The notes: generated by a model not told the origin, from the sequence alone. Shown: positions 23,343-36,431, counted from the first letter of the stretch. The stretch is DNA of 64,000 bases from Cokeromyces recurvatus (GCF_025118155.1 NW_026251429.1:124001-188000), one strand, 5' to 3'. A program made the numbers and translations.

Positions 23343-25120
23343 CTAATTGGTATCTATAAGCATTTTAGTAGAAATTGGATTGTAATCCTCTTCATCTTCT
23401 ACATCAAAATCATGAACTTCCATCACTGTTCTTCCTTCTTCTGAATTAGGTGATACTTTACGTTGCATAACAACTACAGCCTTTGTTTCTGTAAATTGTA
23501 TCTTCCAAACTGTCTTTGCAGGTTGAGTAAAAGTACGAATTAAACGACCTTGTTTTATATCCCATAACTTGATACGACCATCATTACCTGCACTCATCAT
23601 ACGTCGGTCATCAAATTGAAGGCAAGTTACTGAATTATCATGGGCTGATATTTGATGAATACATTCATAATGTTGAAGGTCCCAGACACGTAAACAACCA
23701 TCCGAGCCACCACTAACTAATGTAGAACCCGATAACTGTAATTGTCCTACTAATGAAGTATGACCATGTAAAGTGGCTAAACATTGACCTGTCTCCGCTG
23801 ACCAAACTCGGATATTAGAATCAAGAGAGCCGGTAACAACCTTGTGGCCATCAAAGGCAATTGAATAAATTTGTGTATAATGACCTGCAAGAACATGAAG
23901 ACATCGACCTGTACGTAAATCCCATACACGTGCTGTAGAGTCATAAGAACCCGAGACAACAATATGGCCTGAAATTTCCATGCATCGTACAGAAGCTTGA
24001 TGTCCTAATAGGACATGTATCAAAGCACCTCGTTGAATATCCCATACTCGAATTGTTGTATCTCTTGAACCTGTTACTGCAATTCTTTTATCTTTCATTT
24101 TTAAGCATCTTACAGTTGAGTTATGGCCACGTAACACATGTAATAGCTCTCCAGTATCCAAGTTCCATACACGCACATCTCTAAAATATATTATGTTATT
24201 ATATTATTATTACATGTATCATGATGTCACCTTTTCCCCGTCTTCTCTCTCTTTTTTTTTTTATGTTTTTTTGTTTTTTTTTTATACCTATCGCAGCCGC
24301 CTGTAACTAAGATACGACCTGGGTCATACTTCTCACCGCCTTTGAAATGGAGTGCCCATACGCCGCCTTCATGCCCTTCTAAAGTCCGTATTTTCTCGGC
24401 TGTATTTGCATCAAAGACCTCAATACGATGATTATCACAACCGACAACAATAAATTTACTATCGTATTGTAAAGAAGTGACCAAACCTTCTCCAAACCCT
24501 TCTTCTACCACCTTTACTTTACCACCTCCATGTGCCCAAGCAGAGGCAATATTATATTTTCTCTTAAAATATTCACGATAAGAAAAGTTTCGACGTTGAC
24601 TAGGGGGCTCTAAGAGCTCACCACCACAAATACTAGAATTACGTCTACGATATTGATGCTTCATGCATAATGTTTTCCAAGTTGCCTCATCCTTTAATAA
24701 TGAATTCCAAAGAGTTGATACACAGGCAGCTCTTGCTAATGTTTTAGGATCATCAATAAATGTCAAGATGTGTAAAGAGATTTCAATCGGTAATTCTTTT
24801 AGGAAATCAATTTTAAGTCTTGGGGCAATAAGGTCATTAAGATAAGTTAGTTGAGAATTATCACAACTGTTGATTATCTCATGTAAAAAGTATTGCTTTT
24901 GTTTCGGTGTGAGTTGTTGAAAGGACTGTTTCAGTTGTCGAAGATGAAGAAGTTGGTCTTCATCAAATTGAAATTCAGAATTAAGGTCCATCATTGATGT
25001 TCTTCGTTGTCTTTGAGTGGATCGAGTAGAAGCTGTAGCTAGGTTTCGTTGAATAGCATTATAAGTAAACGTTGGTGGTGTGGCAGGTGGTGAAATGTCA
25101 TCTATTGGATAGATATCCAT
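23343..25120 (-). CDS. F-box/WD40 protein, Cdc4/Fbxw7-like SCF substrate receptor
   Basis: Two exons (25120-24288 and 24180-23343) join in phase to 556 residues. A D-domain-like helix (QLLHLRQLKQSFQQLTPKQK) precedes the F-box (about 105-150, LPIEISLHILTFIDDPKTLARAACV), a linker, and a WD40 propeller with repeats such as LEGHEGGVWAL, LRGHNSTVRCL, SGSYDSTARVWDLRTGRCLH and SAGNDGRIKLWD. The architecture is that of Cdc4/Pop1/Fbxw7, which presents phosphorylated cell-cycle and transcription factors to SCF ubiquitin ligases. Met30-type proteins are the main alternative; the D-domain and repeat wording favour Cdc4. The C-terminus after the last repeat is acidic. Confidence 0.92.
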
Positions 25121-26623
25121 TTTGATAATAAATTAAATATATGGGAGGAGGAGAGAGAGAGAGATAGAGAAAAAAAGAAAAGAAAAAGAATGAATAACAA
25201 TACAATGATGTGATTAATAAGCCACAGCTATTTATATTGGTTTATTCAAAGCGAAAGAAGGAGTTTTATTATTGGTTTTTACCAATAATGTTGCATTTTT
25301 TTTTTTTTTGGGTTTCATGTATTTGATCAGACAATATATATAAAAAAAAAAAAAGTCGCATAACTTTAACAAGTTATTTTCAATTCCTCGCTAAAAGAAA
25401 ATAAAACCAAAGCTGCAAATTCTATAAAGATTTAGAATAAACAATTAAATACTAAGCGAATTATTTTTATTTTATTTTGTTTTACTGCTGATCAGTCGCA
25501 AAGTTACATTTTTACGCTTACTTTCATTTCAACTCAACAGTGCGATGTGTCGGTGTCTAATTAACTTTTTTTTTTTTCTTTTAAATAGGCAAGTCTTGTT
25601 GCTACTGAGATATTTATGGAAATGACTCGTTTTCAAGCTGGTGAAATACTAGTCTTCTTCTGTACATTTCAAACAGGTAATCTTTTAGAGTATTGTATTT
25701 AATATGCAACCACTTTTTTTTTTGGATATTAGAAATGAAACACAATAAGTTTCAAATTAATAATTTGTTCAAGGGATTGATAAAGATCTATATAAAGCAA
25801 GCATTAGCCAATATTTATATATTACATTAAGAATTGCTTCATAGTTAACAAATAAATACAATAACCCAAGCACACAAAGACTTGGAAATATATTATATAT
25901 TTTACGAAAAAATAATATAAAATCACGCTAAACTTTCTAGTTATAAGACTTAAAACACAGCACTATTCTTTTAATAGTCAAATGTGTCCTGTAATACCCA
26001 AAGTTAGATCTATATTATTTAAATAGACCGAGGAATAGCGTAGTATTGATTAGCAAATGACAGTTAAAAGAAGCCCAACGAAAAAATCAATCTCATTGAG
26101 TATTATGCATAATATTGAATATATACAAATATATATTCTTTTTTTTTTTTACATACAAGCAATACGTTATTTGACCTAAAAACCAGATACTGTCCTTGGT
26201 CTATCCGAATAAACAAAAAGCACTTTTTTTTTATGATTAGCTCTTTCGTAGTTACAGTCTTTATTCAAAATAGCATGACTCAAACAGGGATTATTATCCT
26301 AGCGTATGTACGTCATATTATATATTCTACCTTGAATATTAAAATAACCTCAGCTTGGATATCAAATAATATGTAAATTGAAGTCTCAATAGCCAAAGAA
26401 TATCAACAAATATATTCAATGTGTGCATTAATAACAGTCACGTTGCAAATCTTTGGAAGAAAAAAAAAAACCTTAGGCATCTGATGTTATCTGATTAAAG
26501 ATAACCAGCATAAGCTGCACTACAACAATAGTTTTAGATAGGATAGTATTTAACACTCTCCTCCTCTTGATATCAGAAGACAGTAGCCGCCCTTTAATGT
26601 ACATTCAAATAGATACATACATA

Positions 26624-26662
<39 letters not shown>

Positions 26663-26769
26663 AGAATAAAGAATGACTCAGAATAACTCAAATTAAAACA
26701 GACACATTAATAAATTATTTTCGATTTATTACTCGTCTTCTTTTTCACTTTTTTTTTCCCTTGAATAAA
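25121..26769. other. 1.65-kb intergenic region, no gene seen
   Basis: Shared upstream region of two divergent genes. It contains a GA repeat (about 25146-25165) in the leader of the F-box gene and an A35 tract (26625-26659). An open stretch of about 30 codons near 25590-25675 lacks a start and relatives; I do not call it. Confidence 0.5.
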
Positions 26770-27883
26770 ATGTCAATTGATTCTTATAGTTTAGATAAAC
26801 TTCGCAGTACATTAATTCGTTTAGAAGACACGATTATCTTTGGTGATTCTACAAATTTGATTTATTACAAACAAGCAAAAATAAAATGAAATAAAATAGG
26901 CTCATAATTATTATTACTTAGCACTTATTGAAAGAGCTCAATTTGCTTTAAATCCTTGTGTTTATGTTAACGGTGCTTTGGAGTTTAAAGGTGCAACTGG
27001 AGATAAAAACTTTTTGGAGTATTTTCTCTGGGAAACAGAAAAAGTTCATGGTTTGTTCAAATAGTCAAGTTTATATATCATTTCTTATTGATTTTTTTTT
27101 TCTTGTAGCAAAAGTTCGTAGATATACAAGGTGAAAAAAAAAATAGAATAAAGATCCTTTACACACACATGTTTGTAAGTATACTGAGTGAATATTTTAA
27201 TCTTTAGTCCAGATGAATATGCATTTACATCACCGTTACCTGAACCTATTCTTCCTCCTTTGGAATATACAAAATTTCTTGAACCTAACACTATTAATGT
27301 AAACGACAAAATTATGTCCATGTACGTAAACTGTATTACTCCTGCAATTTGTGAAAACTCTGATGATAAGAACTATGGAAGCGCAGTTACAAAAGATATT
27401 GAAGCACTTCAAGCATTAAGTAAACGTATTCACTTTGGTAAAATAATCTCTCCTATTGTATGATCTGTTCACAATATCACTTACACAACATACACATACA
27501 TACATACATACATACATACACATATACACATATACACATATACATACACACATATACAATTAGGTAAATTTATTGCAGAATCAAAATTTAGATCTAATCC
27601 TGATGAATATATTCAACTGGCTTTGATTGAAGATCGAGTAAAGATTAATGAATTATTAACAAATAAGACAGTGGAAAAACAAGTGCTACAGAGATTGCGT
27701 CGAAAAGCGTTAGTCTATGGTCAAACACTAGATGAGGCACAAGAGGGTACAAGTAAACATTTACGCATTCCTGTTGATGTAGTTGTTGATCTATATGAAC
27801 AATGGGTAATCCCTTTAACAAAAGAAGTTGAAGTAGATTACTTGATAACTAGAGGAAAGAATGCAGCCACTAAAACGAATTAG
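26770..27883 (+). CDS. ARO7: Chorismate mutase
   Basis: Five exons (26770-26842, 26922-27050, 27109-27130, 27208-27437, 27564-27883) join in phase to 257 residues, as expected for the eukaryotic AroQ-type enzyme. It converts chorismate to prephenate, the first step specific to Tyr and Phe. Landmarks: RLEDTIIFALIERAQF (the substrate-binding arginine of helix 1), FLEYFLWETEKVHAKVRRYTSPDE, PLPEPILPPL, NDKIMSMYVNCITPAICE, YGSAVTKDIEALQALSKRIHFGKF and IEDRVKINELLTNKTVE. The third exon is only 22 nt. Feedback by Tyr and activation by Trp is usual in fungi but cannot be judged here. Confidence 0.96.
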
Positions 27884-28287
27884 ACTTGAATAAATAGAGG
27901 AATATACGCTCAATTATTGCAAAATAAATAAAATTATAGCAAGCCTGTATACATGGATGTTATATAAAAAAGAAGAATTGTAATCCTTTTTAGTCCTAAG
28001 AAACAAATTAGTTTGTAGTAAAGATAACTATCTATTTCTTATGAACAGATAAATTAACATTTTGTTATTTGTAAATATAAGCTTCAAATTCGATGTGCTT
28101 ATGTCTTTGATATTCATTTGCTCTAAAATAGCCTTGTAATATTTAACAAGTCAGTCAAACATATCCCATAAAAAAAAAAAAAATTGGCACTATACATCTA
28201 TGACTATGTAAAATGAATAACTTACTTATATATATCTATATTCGTTTTTTTTTTCTTTTTCTTTTTTCAGATCTCTTATCTTCTGTT
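27884..28287. other. Spacer between ARO7 and a short ORF
   Basis: A/T-rich with no coding signal. The last 40 bases form a strong pyrimidine tract ending in CAG 17 bases before the next ATG, which suggests a 5'-UTR intron or an unseen upstream exon of the following gene. Confidence 0.45.
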
Positions 28288-28572
28288 ATGCCTTCTTTAA
28301 GCCCGGAACGAATTCGTGAAATGATGCTGAATGAGAGTCAAGCTCATATTGAAGATAGAGCTGAATCAAATCCTCAGCTACAACAACAACAACAACAGCA
28401 ACAGCATGCCATTTATTACCACTATTCACCACATCTAAGATATTATCGTTTCCCGTCTAGAATACCTCGATACGTTCCATTACAAAATAATCAAAGTCAA
28501 CACGGATCAACTATGATCTCTGTTGGTGATGTAGTGTTAGTTACCGAAGAAATGTATCTGAATTCTGATTAG
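28288..28572 (+). CDS. Short polyglutamine-containing protein, unknown function
   Basis: An open frame of 94 codons from the ATG at 28288. It contains a helical start (SLSPERIREMMLNESQAHIEDR), an eight-glutamine run, a Tyr/Arg-rich middle (HLRYYRFPSRIPRYVP) and a hydrophobic end (MISVGDVVLVTEEMYLNSD). No domain is recognised. The frame is open upstream through a likely splice acceptor (TTTTTTCAG at 28262-28270), so this may be the last exon of a longer gene. Low confidence as a complete gene. Confidence 0.4.
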   Translation: MPSLSPERIREMMLNESQAHIEDRAESNPQLQQQQQQQQHAIYYHYSPHLRYYRFPSRIPRYVPLQNNQSQHGSTMISVGDVVLVTEEMYLNSD

Positions 28573-28974
28573 CACAACAGCCCTTGATATGTTTATAACA
28601 ATGCATATTGACATATATATTTGTATATATTAAAGTACCAAAAGAAAGTATCTCTTAATCCTATTATAGTGTTATTCTCATATGTAGCTATATATGTTAT
28701 AAAGAAATAAATATGTATAATAATTAATTTTAACATGGAAGCTTCATTATATTAACTTATAAAGAGCTTCATATATACGTATTGAAGAGCTATATCATCT
28801 CGAAAAAAAAAAAGCTCTTTGCTAGTATGTTCAGTTTTCTTTATTTCCGAGATAAAGAGAAATTAAACTTCCAAGACGTATATCATAGTTGATGTTTGAA
28901 ATGTATATCTTTTATGACTTGATAGAATAACGAACCAAACTTTTTTATTATGTAATTAAATTGAAATATGTACA
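28573..28974. other. Intergenic, no gene seen
   Basis: A/T-rich 3' flank shared by two convergent genes; only short frames on either strand. Confidence 0.5.
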
Positions 28975-29696
28975 TTATTTTCCACCTTTCTTTTTTTGGT
29001 ATAATGATTTTCGTTGTTTACTTTGTCTTTTTAACTTCCTGAGGAACTCTTTTCCTTTTTTTATTTGAAACTCGTCCCCACTATTAATAAGTGCATTCAC
29101 TAATCCTTTAGCAATATTGTCACTACAAAGAAATAGAACGATTAAATGGATTGGATAATAATAATAATAATAAGCTTACTGTAAAAGAGTATCTTCGACT
29201 GACTCTTCTTGTTCTCTCAAATTAACCCGTTCAAATCCAGGTACTTGAGGTGCAAGATTGAAATGGCGTAATTCAAAACCGCCCAAAAATGAATTATCAG
29301 TAGGATCTCTAAAGGCTAACGTTCCAAATTCATCCATTTCCTCCATCTCATCTTCATATTCATCCTCATCTTCATCAGGTAAATCAGGACCTAATAAATC
29401 ACTAAGATAATTGGCATAACGTGGTGCGCCTGTCAAAGTTTCCAACTCGTTTTCTTCATCACCTTCTGAAGAATCTTCCATTTCATATTTTTCTATTGTT
29501 CCAATCAAGTTAACAGAACTTAAAAAAGAGAGTGAGATTAGATTAAATGAATGAAAGCTAAACACAAAATTCCTTATATCAAGATTAAAATGATTATTGC
29601 TTACTTTGCACCAGTAACTATCAAAGTGGCCTCATCTTCTGTAATAAAGCATTGTGATAACATTTGATGTTCAACCTAAAAAGATCATATTAAAGC

Positions 29697-29729
<33 letters not shown>

Positions 29730-30098
29730 TTGCATACCTCATCTTTAATCAGTGTACATAATACAAAAGTATGTCCTTTAGCTTTTACCTTGAGTACTGT
29801 TTTACCTTCCTTTGGGTTTTCACCTAAGGATACCTATTTAATCTTTGAATACCAACATGAAGATGCATATAGAAAAAAAAAAAAAAAAAAAAAAAAAGCA
29901 AATTATTCAATTTACCTGGCTTAATCGATGAATACCTGAATGTGTGATTGGAAAGGTATCACCAGGATTCATACGATGACCTTTGTATTATGATAAAAAA
30001 AATAAAAAAACAAAATTAACACAAAGATTAACTTTTGAATTGGAGATCTTTTTTTTTTTTTTCTATAATATTTATTTACCCCAGAAACTATTGGACAT
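28975..30098 (-). CDS. Nucleoplasmin-like-domain protein (Fpr3/4-type N-terminus, no FKBP domain)
   Basis: Six exons (30098-30080, 29980-29916, 29833-29738, 29675-29605, 29518-29180, 29122-28975) join in phase to 245 residues. A 19-nt first exon supplies MSNSFW. The first 110 residues follow the nucleoplasmin-like fold of fungal nucleolar FKBPs: FWGHRMNPGD, EGKTVLKVKAKGHTFVLCTL, VEHQMLSQCFITEDEATL and VTGANSVNLIG. Acidic tracts follow (DLPDEDEDEYEDEMEEMDE), then a strongly basic end (KRQSKQRKSLYQKKKGGK). The pattern suggests a nuclear or nucleolar histone chaperone. The FKBP isomerase domain that normally ends Fpr3/Fpr4 proteins is absent: the frame stops soon after a lysine-rich segment. Exon phases agree, so truncation by error is unlikely. 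Confidence 0.75.
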
Positions 30099-32724
30099 GA
30101 TAGATAATTAAAATAAAGAGGATAGTAAAAATTTTGTATGTGAAATGACTTCAAATTTTAGCTTTTTTTTTTTTTTATTGTGCAAACTGCTGCCTTTGAA
30201 ACTAATAATTTTAAAATTCCGTACTGTCTTCTTCTACCAATGACCAATTTTTGTTTTAGTTTGTAGAAGTACTACTATTTTATTAACTTGGCTGATATAT
30301 TTATCAATAGTAGCAAACCACCAAAAAAAAAAATACTAATATTGAATAAGACAAAAACCGAAAATATGTTATATTCTCTCTGAACTACGCTTGTATTTTC
30401 TATAAAATAATAATAACAATAAAACTCTTCCTTTTTTTCTTGACATCTTTCTAAAGGGAGAGAGTCTTTTTTTTTTTTTGAAACTGTATCATATAAAGAA
30501 GATAAAGGGGGAAAAAAAGAATTACAACTCCATTGTATCTGTGTATTTTAAAGGAAAACAATTATTTCCTTCTTTAAATTGTGCTTGAGTTTCCGTAATA
30601 CATTCTTGAAAAGTAAAAAAGAAAAAAAAACGTTTTTGTAAATATGCTTCAATTTTCATACTAGAAAGCAATAATCAATGATTGTCAATAGCAGGATATT
30701 TGAAAGAAGTATTGGCTCTGTTGCGTAAGTTGACTATCTCAAGAAACTGTTTTAATTTTGGGTGATATATATATTTATATGTATGTACAAAGGAATTGAT
30801 TCCTCCTTCATGAGCAAACACAGATTAAACTTGAATATGTATAAAGGCCTTTAGGCGTTGATATTGAAGAATATTCTAGTGATATCTTTGTTTCTAGCCG
30901 TTTTTACACAATTGGCTGATATCAAATTATTTACGTCAATAGTCAATACACATTTAGTAATTGAGGAGTCCATTTTATTTGGAATGTATACGAAACATAT
31001 CAAGACATGGAGTTGATGAAATAAAAGAAGAAGAAGAAGAGGAAAAAGAGTAGAGCTTGCTTTTGTTAGTCAGAGTTACAGCTGCTATTATTATCCACAT
31101 TATCCTACCAAGTTTAACTAGGTTAAGCAATTTGGATCTGATATCAAGTACAGACTTCAAAAAAAAAAAAAAGAAAGAGAATGGTACAATGTGTGCTAAT
31201 TAATTTAAAATAAAATTTTGTACTAAATATAATAATTTGAAATAGAAACAAATGCCTTTGGGCGGAGAGGATTCTGGAAAACAAAAAGGTGTACGTCGCA
31301 TCTATTGATCTCCGGTAATTTTGGAGAACCTAAAAATAAAAGTGATAAAAGAAGACACGTACTACATCAACGAAGATTGCAATCCAGTTTCAGCTTTATA
31401 AGCCATTCGATCGTCAGAAGCTCGATTTATAATTCTTTATCTAAAGATTCTTTTCTGCCATAGTAAAATAAAGTATCTCTTTACCAGTCCTAAATATTTG
31501 ACTGCAATAGCTCTAATAATCATATCAAGAAAATAAAGTTTATATAAAGACAGGAAAACAACTGCAATACTATTATTGCGTTACTGTAAATGATTGCAAA
31601 ATATATTTCTTTGATATTGCATCTATTTAAAATATTCCATAGCATGAATTTCAAGTCAAAGGTGTCAATCTTTTCTTTTATAAAAAGATACTTAACAGAT
31701 TTGCTATGTAAATCTTTTATATATAAACATATATATAAAGTACTAAGTTATTCCTATGATGGTATTGCATAAGTACCTATCTTAGTTTATAACAAAGTTC
31801 TTGTATTCATGCACAAAGTAAATGGTCAGTGACTAATAATGGATTTGAGTTATATGAACTTCCTTATTTTATTTATACTATTTAAAGGCTCAAAAGTTTT
31901 CTTAAATCAGGCTTTCTTCTACTAAAGGTTAATTAGTATAAAGTTGCCAACGGTGTTACTCTGACTCAACTATGCTACACGAGGTTAGCTGTGATCCCAC
32001 AATTTTTATCCATAAAAAAAAAAAAGAACATACATTTAAAAAGCAGAGCAGTACAAGACAAAGATATATTCATATATATATATATCCTTGAAAGTATTAA
32101 AGAAATGTGCAGACAAGGATAAGCTAATACGGAGATAGAGAGGGAATAAGAAGCTAAAAATAAAAAAAAAATAAAAAAAGTAGATTGCACACACATTCAT
32201 CATATTCGTCACACAAGAAATGGATTGTTAAAAGAAGATTATTTTTTAATTCATAGAACAAAATAAAAAGACTATTTGAAATGAGAATGACAGGTATGTT
32301 TATTTATTAACTTACTGTCTTCTTCATATTAGAATCGTAAAATCTATTCTAACAAAGTGAAAAGTATATTTGCATGACATCATAGCTAAAAGCGGGGTCA
32401 TCATCATAATTATTCATTACTCGTTAGTTTTAAATTTATTGTTACCCTCCTAATGGACTACACCTATTTATTTATTTTTTTTTCTTTCCCGCCTTTTTCT
32501 TATTTGATGATTTTTCTATTTTAGACATCATCTCTCTTTTTATTTCCGATCAATCTTTAATAAATGACATTCCAGTACAATGCGACGCAGGGTCTATTTC
32601 TTTCCCATTTTTTCATTTCTCATCTCTTTTCTTTTTCTTCTTTTTTTAATTTACCTCCTTAGACTTTCAATTTTTTGGTGAGCTATCCAAATTTTTTTTT
32701 GTTTCTTCTTCTCAAATTAGAATT
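30099..32724. other. 2.6-kb intergenic region, no supported gene
   Basis: Upstream region of two divergent genes. Homopolymers, a (GAA)n patch near 31026-31040 and a pyrimidine-rich leader (about 32463-32715) before the ThrE-like gene. A short stretch near 31250-31335 reads like a reverse-transcriptase fragment in one frame but is too short to call. Confidence 0.5.
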
Positions 32725-35329
32725 ATGGGGGATTCAAATAATCGTCCTTCTTTAACAGTCTCAACTACTACTACTACTACTACTAGTAATAATAATAACA
32801 ATGAACCTGAATTACTTATCTCAAGTCCTCGATCTGCTTCACAACAATTAAGAAACTCATGGCCATTATTACCGAAAATTCAACTTGTCACTTCAAATGG
32901 AAGTCAAGAGATCAAAAGCCCGACTATAGATCAAATCGAAACGAAAATCAGTATACCCAATAGTCAACCTTCTAGTATGATTAGTGTTATTTCTGAAAAT
33001 GATGTAGAGGAAGAAGAAGAAGTATCAGATGCTTCTTCTGCCAACATTGGACCAAAGTTAGATCATCAACAACATAACACGAAACGATCCGATTCAGCTG
33101 GTACCCTTGTCGAGGCTGCACTAGATCAAGCTGAAGCTCAAGATCGTCATTGTCAATTTCCCAAACATATTCAAGAGGCAGGATACCTTGTTGAAAACTT
33201 ACTTAATGCAGCATCGCCTACTACAAGGGACTATCAACGACATCCCTCACTACCAGAGAATAATAACACGGATATTGAACTGCAAGATACCACCACACAC
33301 CATTATCCTATTGGAGGAGGAGTAGGAGTAGGAGTTGGTGGTGGTAGTGTTCTATCTAGTCTCATGAAATTAGACGCACAACAACGTCGTCAGTCGATGA
33401 AACGAAAACAAAAACCGGTTAAACCGAAAGGAAAGAAAACCAAGAACAAAGAAAAGAAGAAGAAGAATGTACACAAAAAGCCGGCATCAATGTACAATTT
33501 CAAAGTACAATCAATGAGCACAGAGAGTTTAATCGTACCACACATGCGACCCAAGTTACAACATCGTCCCTCCAGTTGGCTTAGTGCCATCACGACCGCG
33601 AATCATCTTGTTCCTGATTTACCTCAACAACGCCAAGTGAATTCTGTTAAAAACCTTTCTCGTCGCTCTTCATTCGATAGTCTGGCTACAAATGCTTCTC
33701 AATTTGAGCCCATCACGCTTCAGGACCGTATCAAGATCACTTTTGAAATTGCCAATATCCTTCAGAGACATGAGTTCCTCTTGAAACTTGTCAAGTGCTT
33801 GATGCTCTATGGTGCACCCGCACATCGTCTTGAGTATATCTTGAGAGAGGTCTCAAAGACGTTAGGCGTTCAAGCCGAATATGTTTATATACCCAATGTC
33901 ATGTTCTTGACCTTCTTTGATCCCGCTACACATACGACAGAGACGCATTTCGTGAGGAGCTCGCAATCATTTGATATGCATAAATTAGGAGAGATTTTTA
34001 GATTAGAAAGATTAGTGTCGCATGGTGAAGTGACGGTGGATGAAGCATTAGAATTTATTGATAAGGTAACAAATGAACCTCCATTTTTTCCAATCTGGTT
34101 AAATCCTTTCATTTACGCCTTGGCAAGCTTTTGTGCATGTGTGATGTTTTATGGAGGACAATTCAAAGAAGGTGGTTTATCAGCAGCTCTAGCAAGTAAA
34201 GTATTTTTTTAAAAAAAAAAAAAGTGTATAATATCGTTTGATTATTATTATTTTAACCTCTTTTATGTATTTTTAATCATATATTAGTTATCTTTGCCAC
34301 TTATGAATTGTTTACTGGACGCTATATTAGTTTTCAACCTATTTGGGAAATTACTGTATGTGTATTTGTTGGATTTGTTTCAAGAGGTAAAAAAAAAAGG
34401 GGATCAAATTTATTTTGCATGACTGATTTTTTTTTTTAAAAAAAAAATAGCTGTGTGGAGATATGGATTTTGTTTTACACCAGTTGCGTTTGCATCATTT
34501 GTTATTATCTTACCTGGTTATTCTATGGCGGTTGCACTAGTTGAGCTTGTCTCCCGTCAGCTTGTTTGCGGAGCAGTTCGTATTGTCTATACCATTATAT
34601 ATTCCTTCTTATTAGGTTATGGGATTGAAATGGGCTCAGAGATATTTGCGACTATTAATCCCGAATCGATTTCAGCACAGGGGGAGGCACAGGCTTGTGT
34701 AGATGCAATTAAGGCAACAACGTGTGTTACAATTATACCACAGGCCTATTATTTCCTGACTGTCCCACTATTTGCTGTTGCCTATTGTATCTATTTAAGA
34801 GCAAGATTGCCGAGATGGCCAATCATGATCATTGTAGCTTCAAGCGGATTTGTGGCGAATTGGGCTTTAGCATGTCATGCTAATGCTCCAAGTCAAGTCT
34901 TACAGGTTGTGCCAGCATTTGTGGTAGGACTATTAGGAAATTTGTTGACCAAGATTACGGGCAAGATGTCTTTAGATGCTGTTATTGTTGGTGTAAGTAG
35001 AATTCAATATATAAAAGTATAATTTCTTACAAAGTATATATTTATATATACATGTAGGTCTTTTATTTAGTTCCTGGTAGCTTAGGTAAAGTATTTTTAT
35101 AAATAAATATTTCAAATAGAACATAGATTATATTCATATGTTTTCTTTAGGCTTGAAAGCAGCATTAGGTTTTTTTGATAATTCTGGAGCAAGTGAATAT
35201 GCAAATCAAGGTGCAGGTTTCGCTTTGAGTATGATTGAAACTTCTATTGGTATATCAGTTGGCTTATTTATATCTACATTGATTGTATATCCTAAGGGTA
35301 CTCAACATACACCATTAATGAGTTTCTAG
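32725..35329 (+). CDS. ThrE-family (DUF1212/Prm10-like) multi-pass membrane protein
   Basis: Five exons (32725-34195, 34288-34386, 34451-34992, 35058-35085, 35151-35329) join in phase to 772 residues. Residues 1-330 are polar, rich in Ser/Thr/Asn and Lys, with a glycine-rich stretch and a lysine cluster; they are probably cytosolic and disordered. From about 335 comes the ThrE cytosolic domain (ILQRHEFLLKLVKCLMLYGAPAHRLE) and then about ten hydrophobic segments (NPFIYALASFCACVMFYGG, ATYELFTGRYISFQP, VFVGFVSRAVWRYGF, PGYSMAVALVELVSRQ, VFYLVPGSLGLKAALGFFD). Bacterial ThrE exports threonine and serine. The fungal relatives, including pheromone-regulated Prm10, have no firm substrate. Confidence 0.9.
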
Positions 35330-35734
35330 ATTATAATAATTTTACCCTATAAATATATGATTCCCCCCCCCTTTTAATATATTAATTTGATAATTTATTT
35401 CTGTATACACTGTTTTGTTTTGTTTTTCTCTTTATTGACCATAACTGGTTTTATGGGCTCCTTCTTTTAAAATATAATTATCATTAATAACTGGTGAAAA
35501 AGCATAAAATCAAAATATGAATATTACTGTACCTTTTTATTATGCATTAGGATATAAGAAAGCTTATATACTGTGGTAATTCTTCAGTAAACGTAGTAAA
35601 TTAAAAAAAAAAAAGGGGGTGGGGGCGGTACTAAATCGATCAATCTAATGACTCAAACATACTTTAGAAGTTTATATATTTAAAAAAAATAGAGTAGAAT
35701 AGAATAGAACAGAATAGAAAAGAAGAGGGTATAT
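35330..35734. other. Short convergent intergenic spacer
   Basis: A/T-rich, with a C9 run at 35364-35372, a G-rich patch at 35615-35628 and an AGAAT-type repeat near 35690-35720. No coding signal. Confidence 0.5.
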
Positions 35735-36053
35735 TTAAAGAATAGCAGTAATAGTTGAATAGGATCCTACAACTACAACCAAAACATGAATTAAAGACCA
35801 TAAAAATGGAATCCAAGTAGACATAACAAAGAATCCAGCATTATAGACAAAGGCCAATGCAACGCCTAAACGTATCGAATTACAGAATAAATAAACTATA
35901 GTCAATACAGTTGGCTTATCATTGACTTACCCATAACACTACCAATAGCAAATGATGCTATAGATCCACCCAATACAAATACAAAAGGTATTATAATCGA
36001 TACATACCATTTTAGCGTGTGAGATTTTGTTAGCATAATAAAAGCCCAAATTC

Positions 36054-36091
<38 letters not shown>

Positions 36092-36431
36092 AAAAAATAA
36101 ATAAAACTTATTAGTTGTCTCCTATACATAGGATAACTTGTGGAGGAGTTTATTACTATTATTTGTTACCTGCTGGTAGATAGACTCCCAAAGATAATAT
36201 TAATGACCAAATCATAGTAAATCGCCAAATATCTACAGTTTTTTTATTCTTTTTGTTAGATGCATTTTCATAATTGTTAATCATTAGATTCTAACCTTGT
36301 AGATAATAAAGTGAATGTGGAATGTCAGCAACTAGAGCAAATGGATCAAATGCTCCATTAAATGGCCAATAAAGAGCTGGCCATGAAGGAGCATTCATAT
36401 AACCATAAGGTAATTTAAAAGACGTAGACAT
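35735..36431 (-). CDS. TMEM170-like integral membrane protein
   Basis: Four exons (36431-36296, 36232-36170, 36053-35931, 35865-35735) join in phase to 150 residues. After a short N-terminus with an aromatic and proline-rich stretch (YGYMNAPSWPALYWPF), three to four hydrophobic segments follow: FTMIWSLILSLGVYLPAGIW, WYVSIIIPFVFVLGGSIASF and WIPFLWSLIHVLVVVVGSY. The spacing and the GSVMG...YNAGFFVMSTWIPF block resemble the small TMEM170 family, linked in animals to ER/nuclear-envelope shape. The assignment is by pattern memory and only moderately sure. The intron before exon 3 contains an A/T tract of about 34 nt. Confidence 0.6.

Noticed and set aside
31250..31335. Stretch reading LENKKVYVASIDLR, reminiscent of a LINE reverse-transcriptase IDLRKAFD motif
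   Set aside because: Only about 20 residues, followed at once by a stop; no other RT motif nearby, so it may be chance.
33390..33593. Minus-strand frame inside the ThrE-like gene
   Set aside because: Antisense shadow of a lysine-rich coding stretch; no independent evidence.
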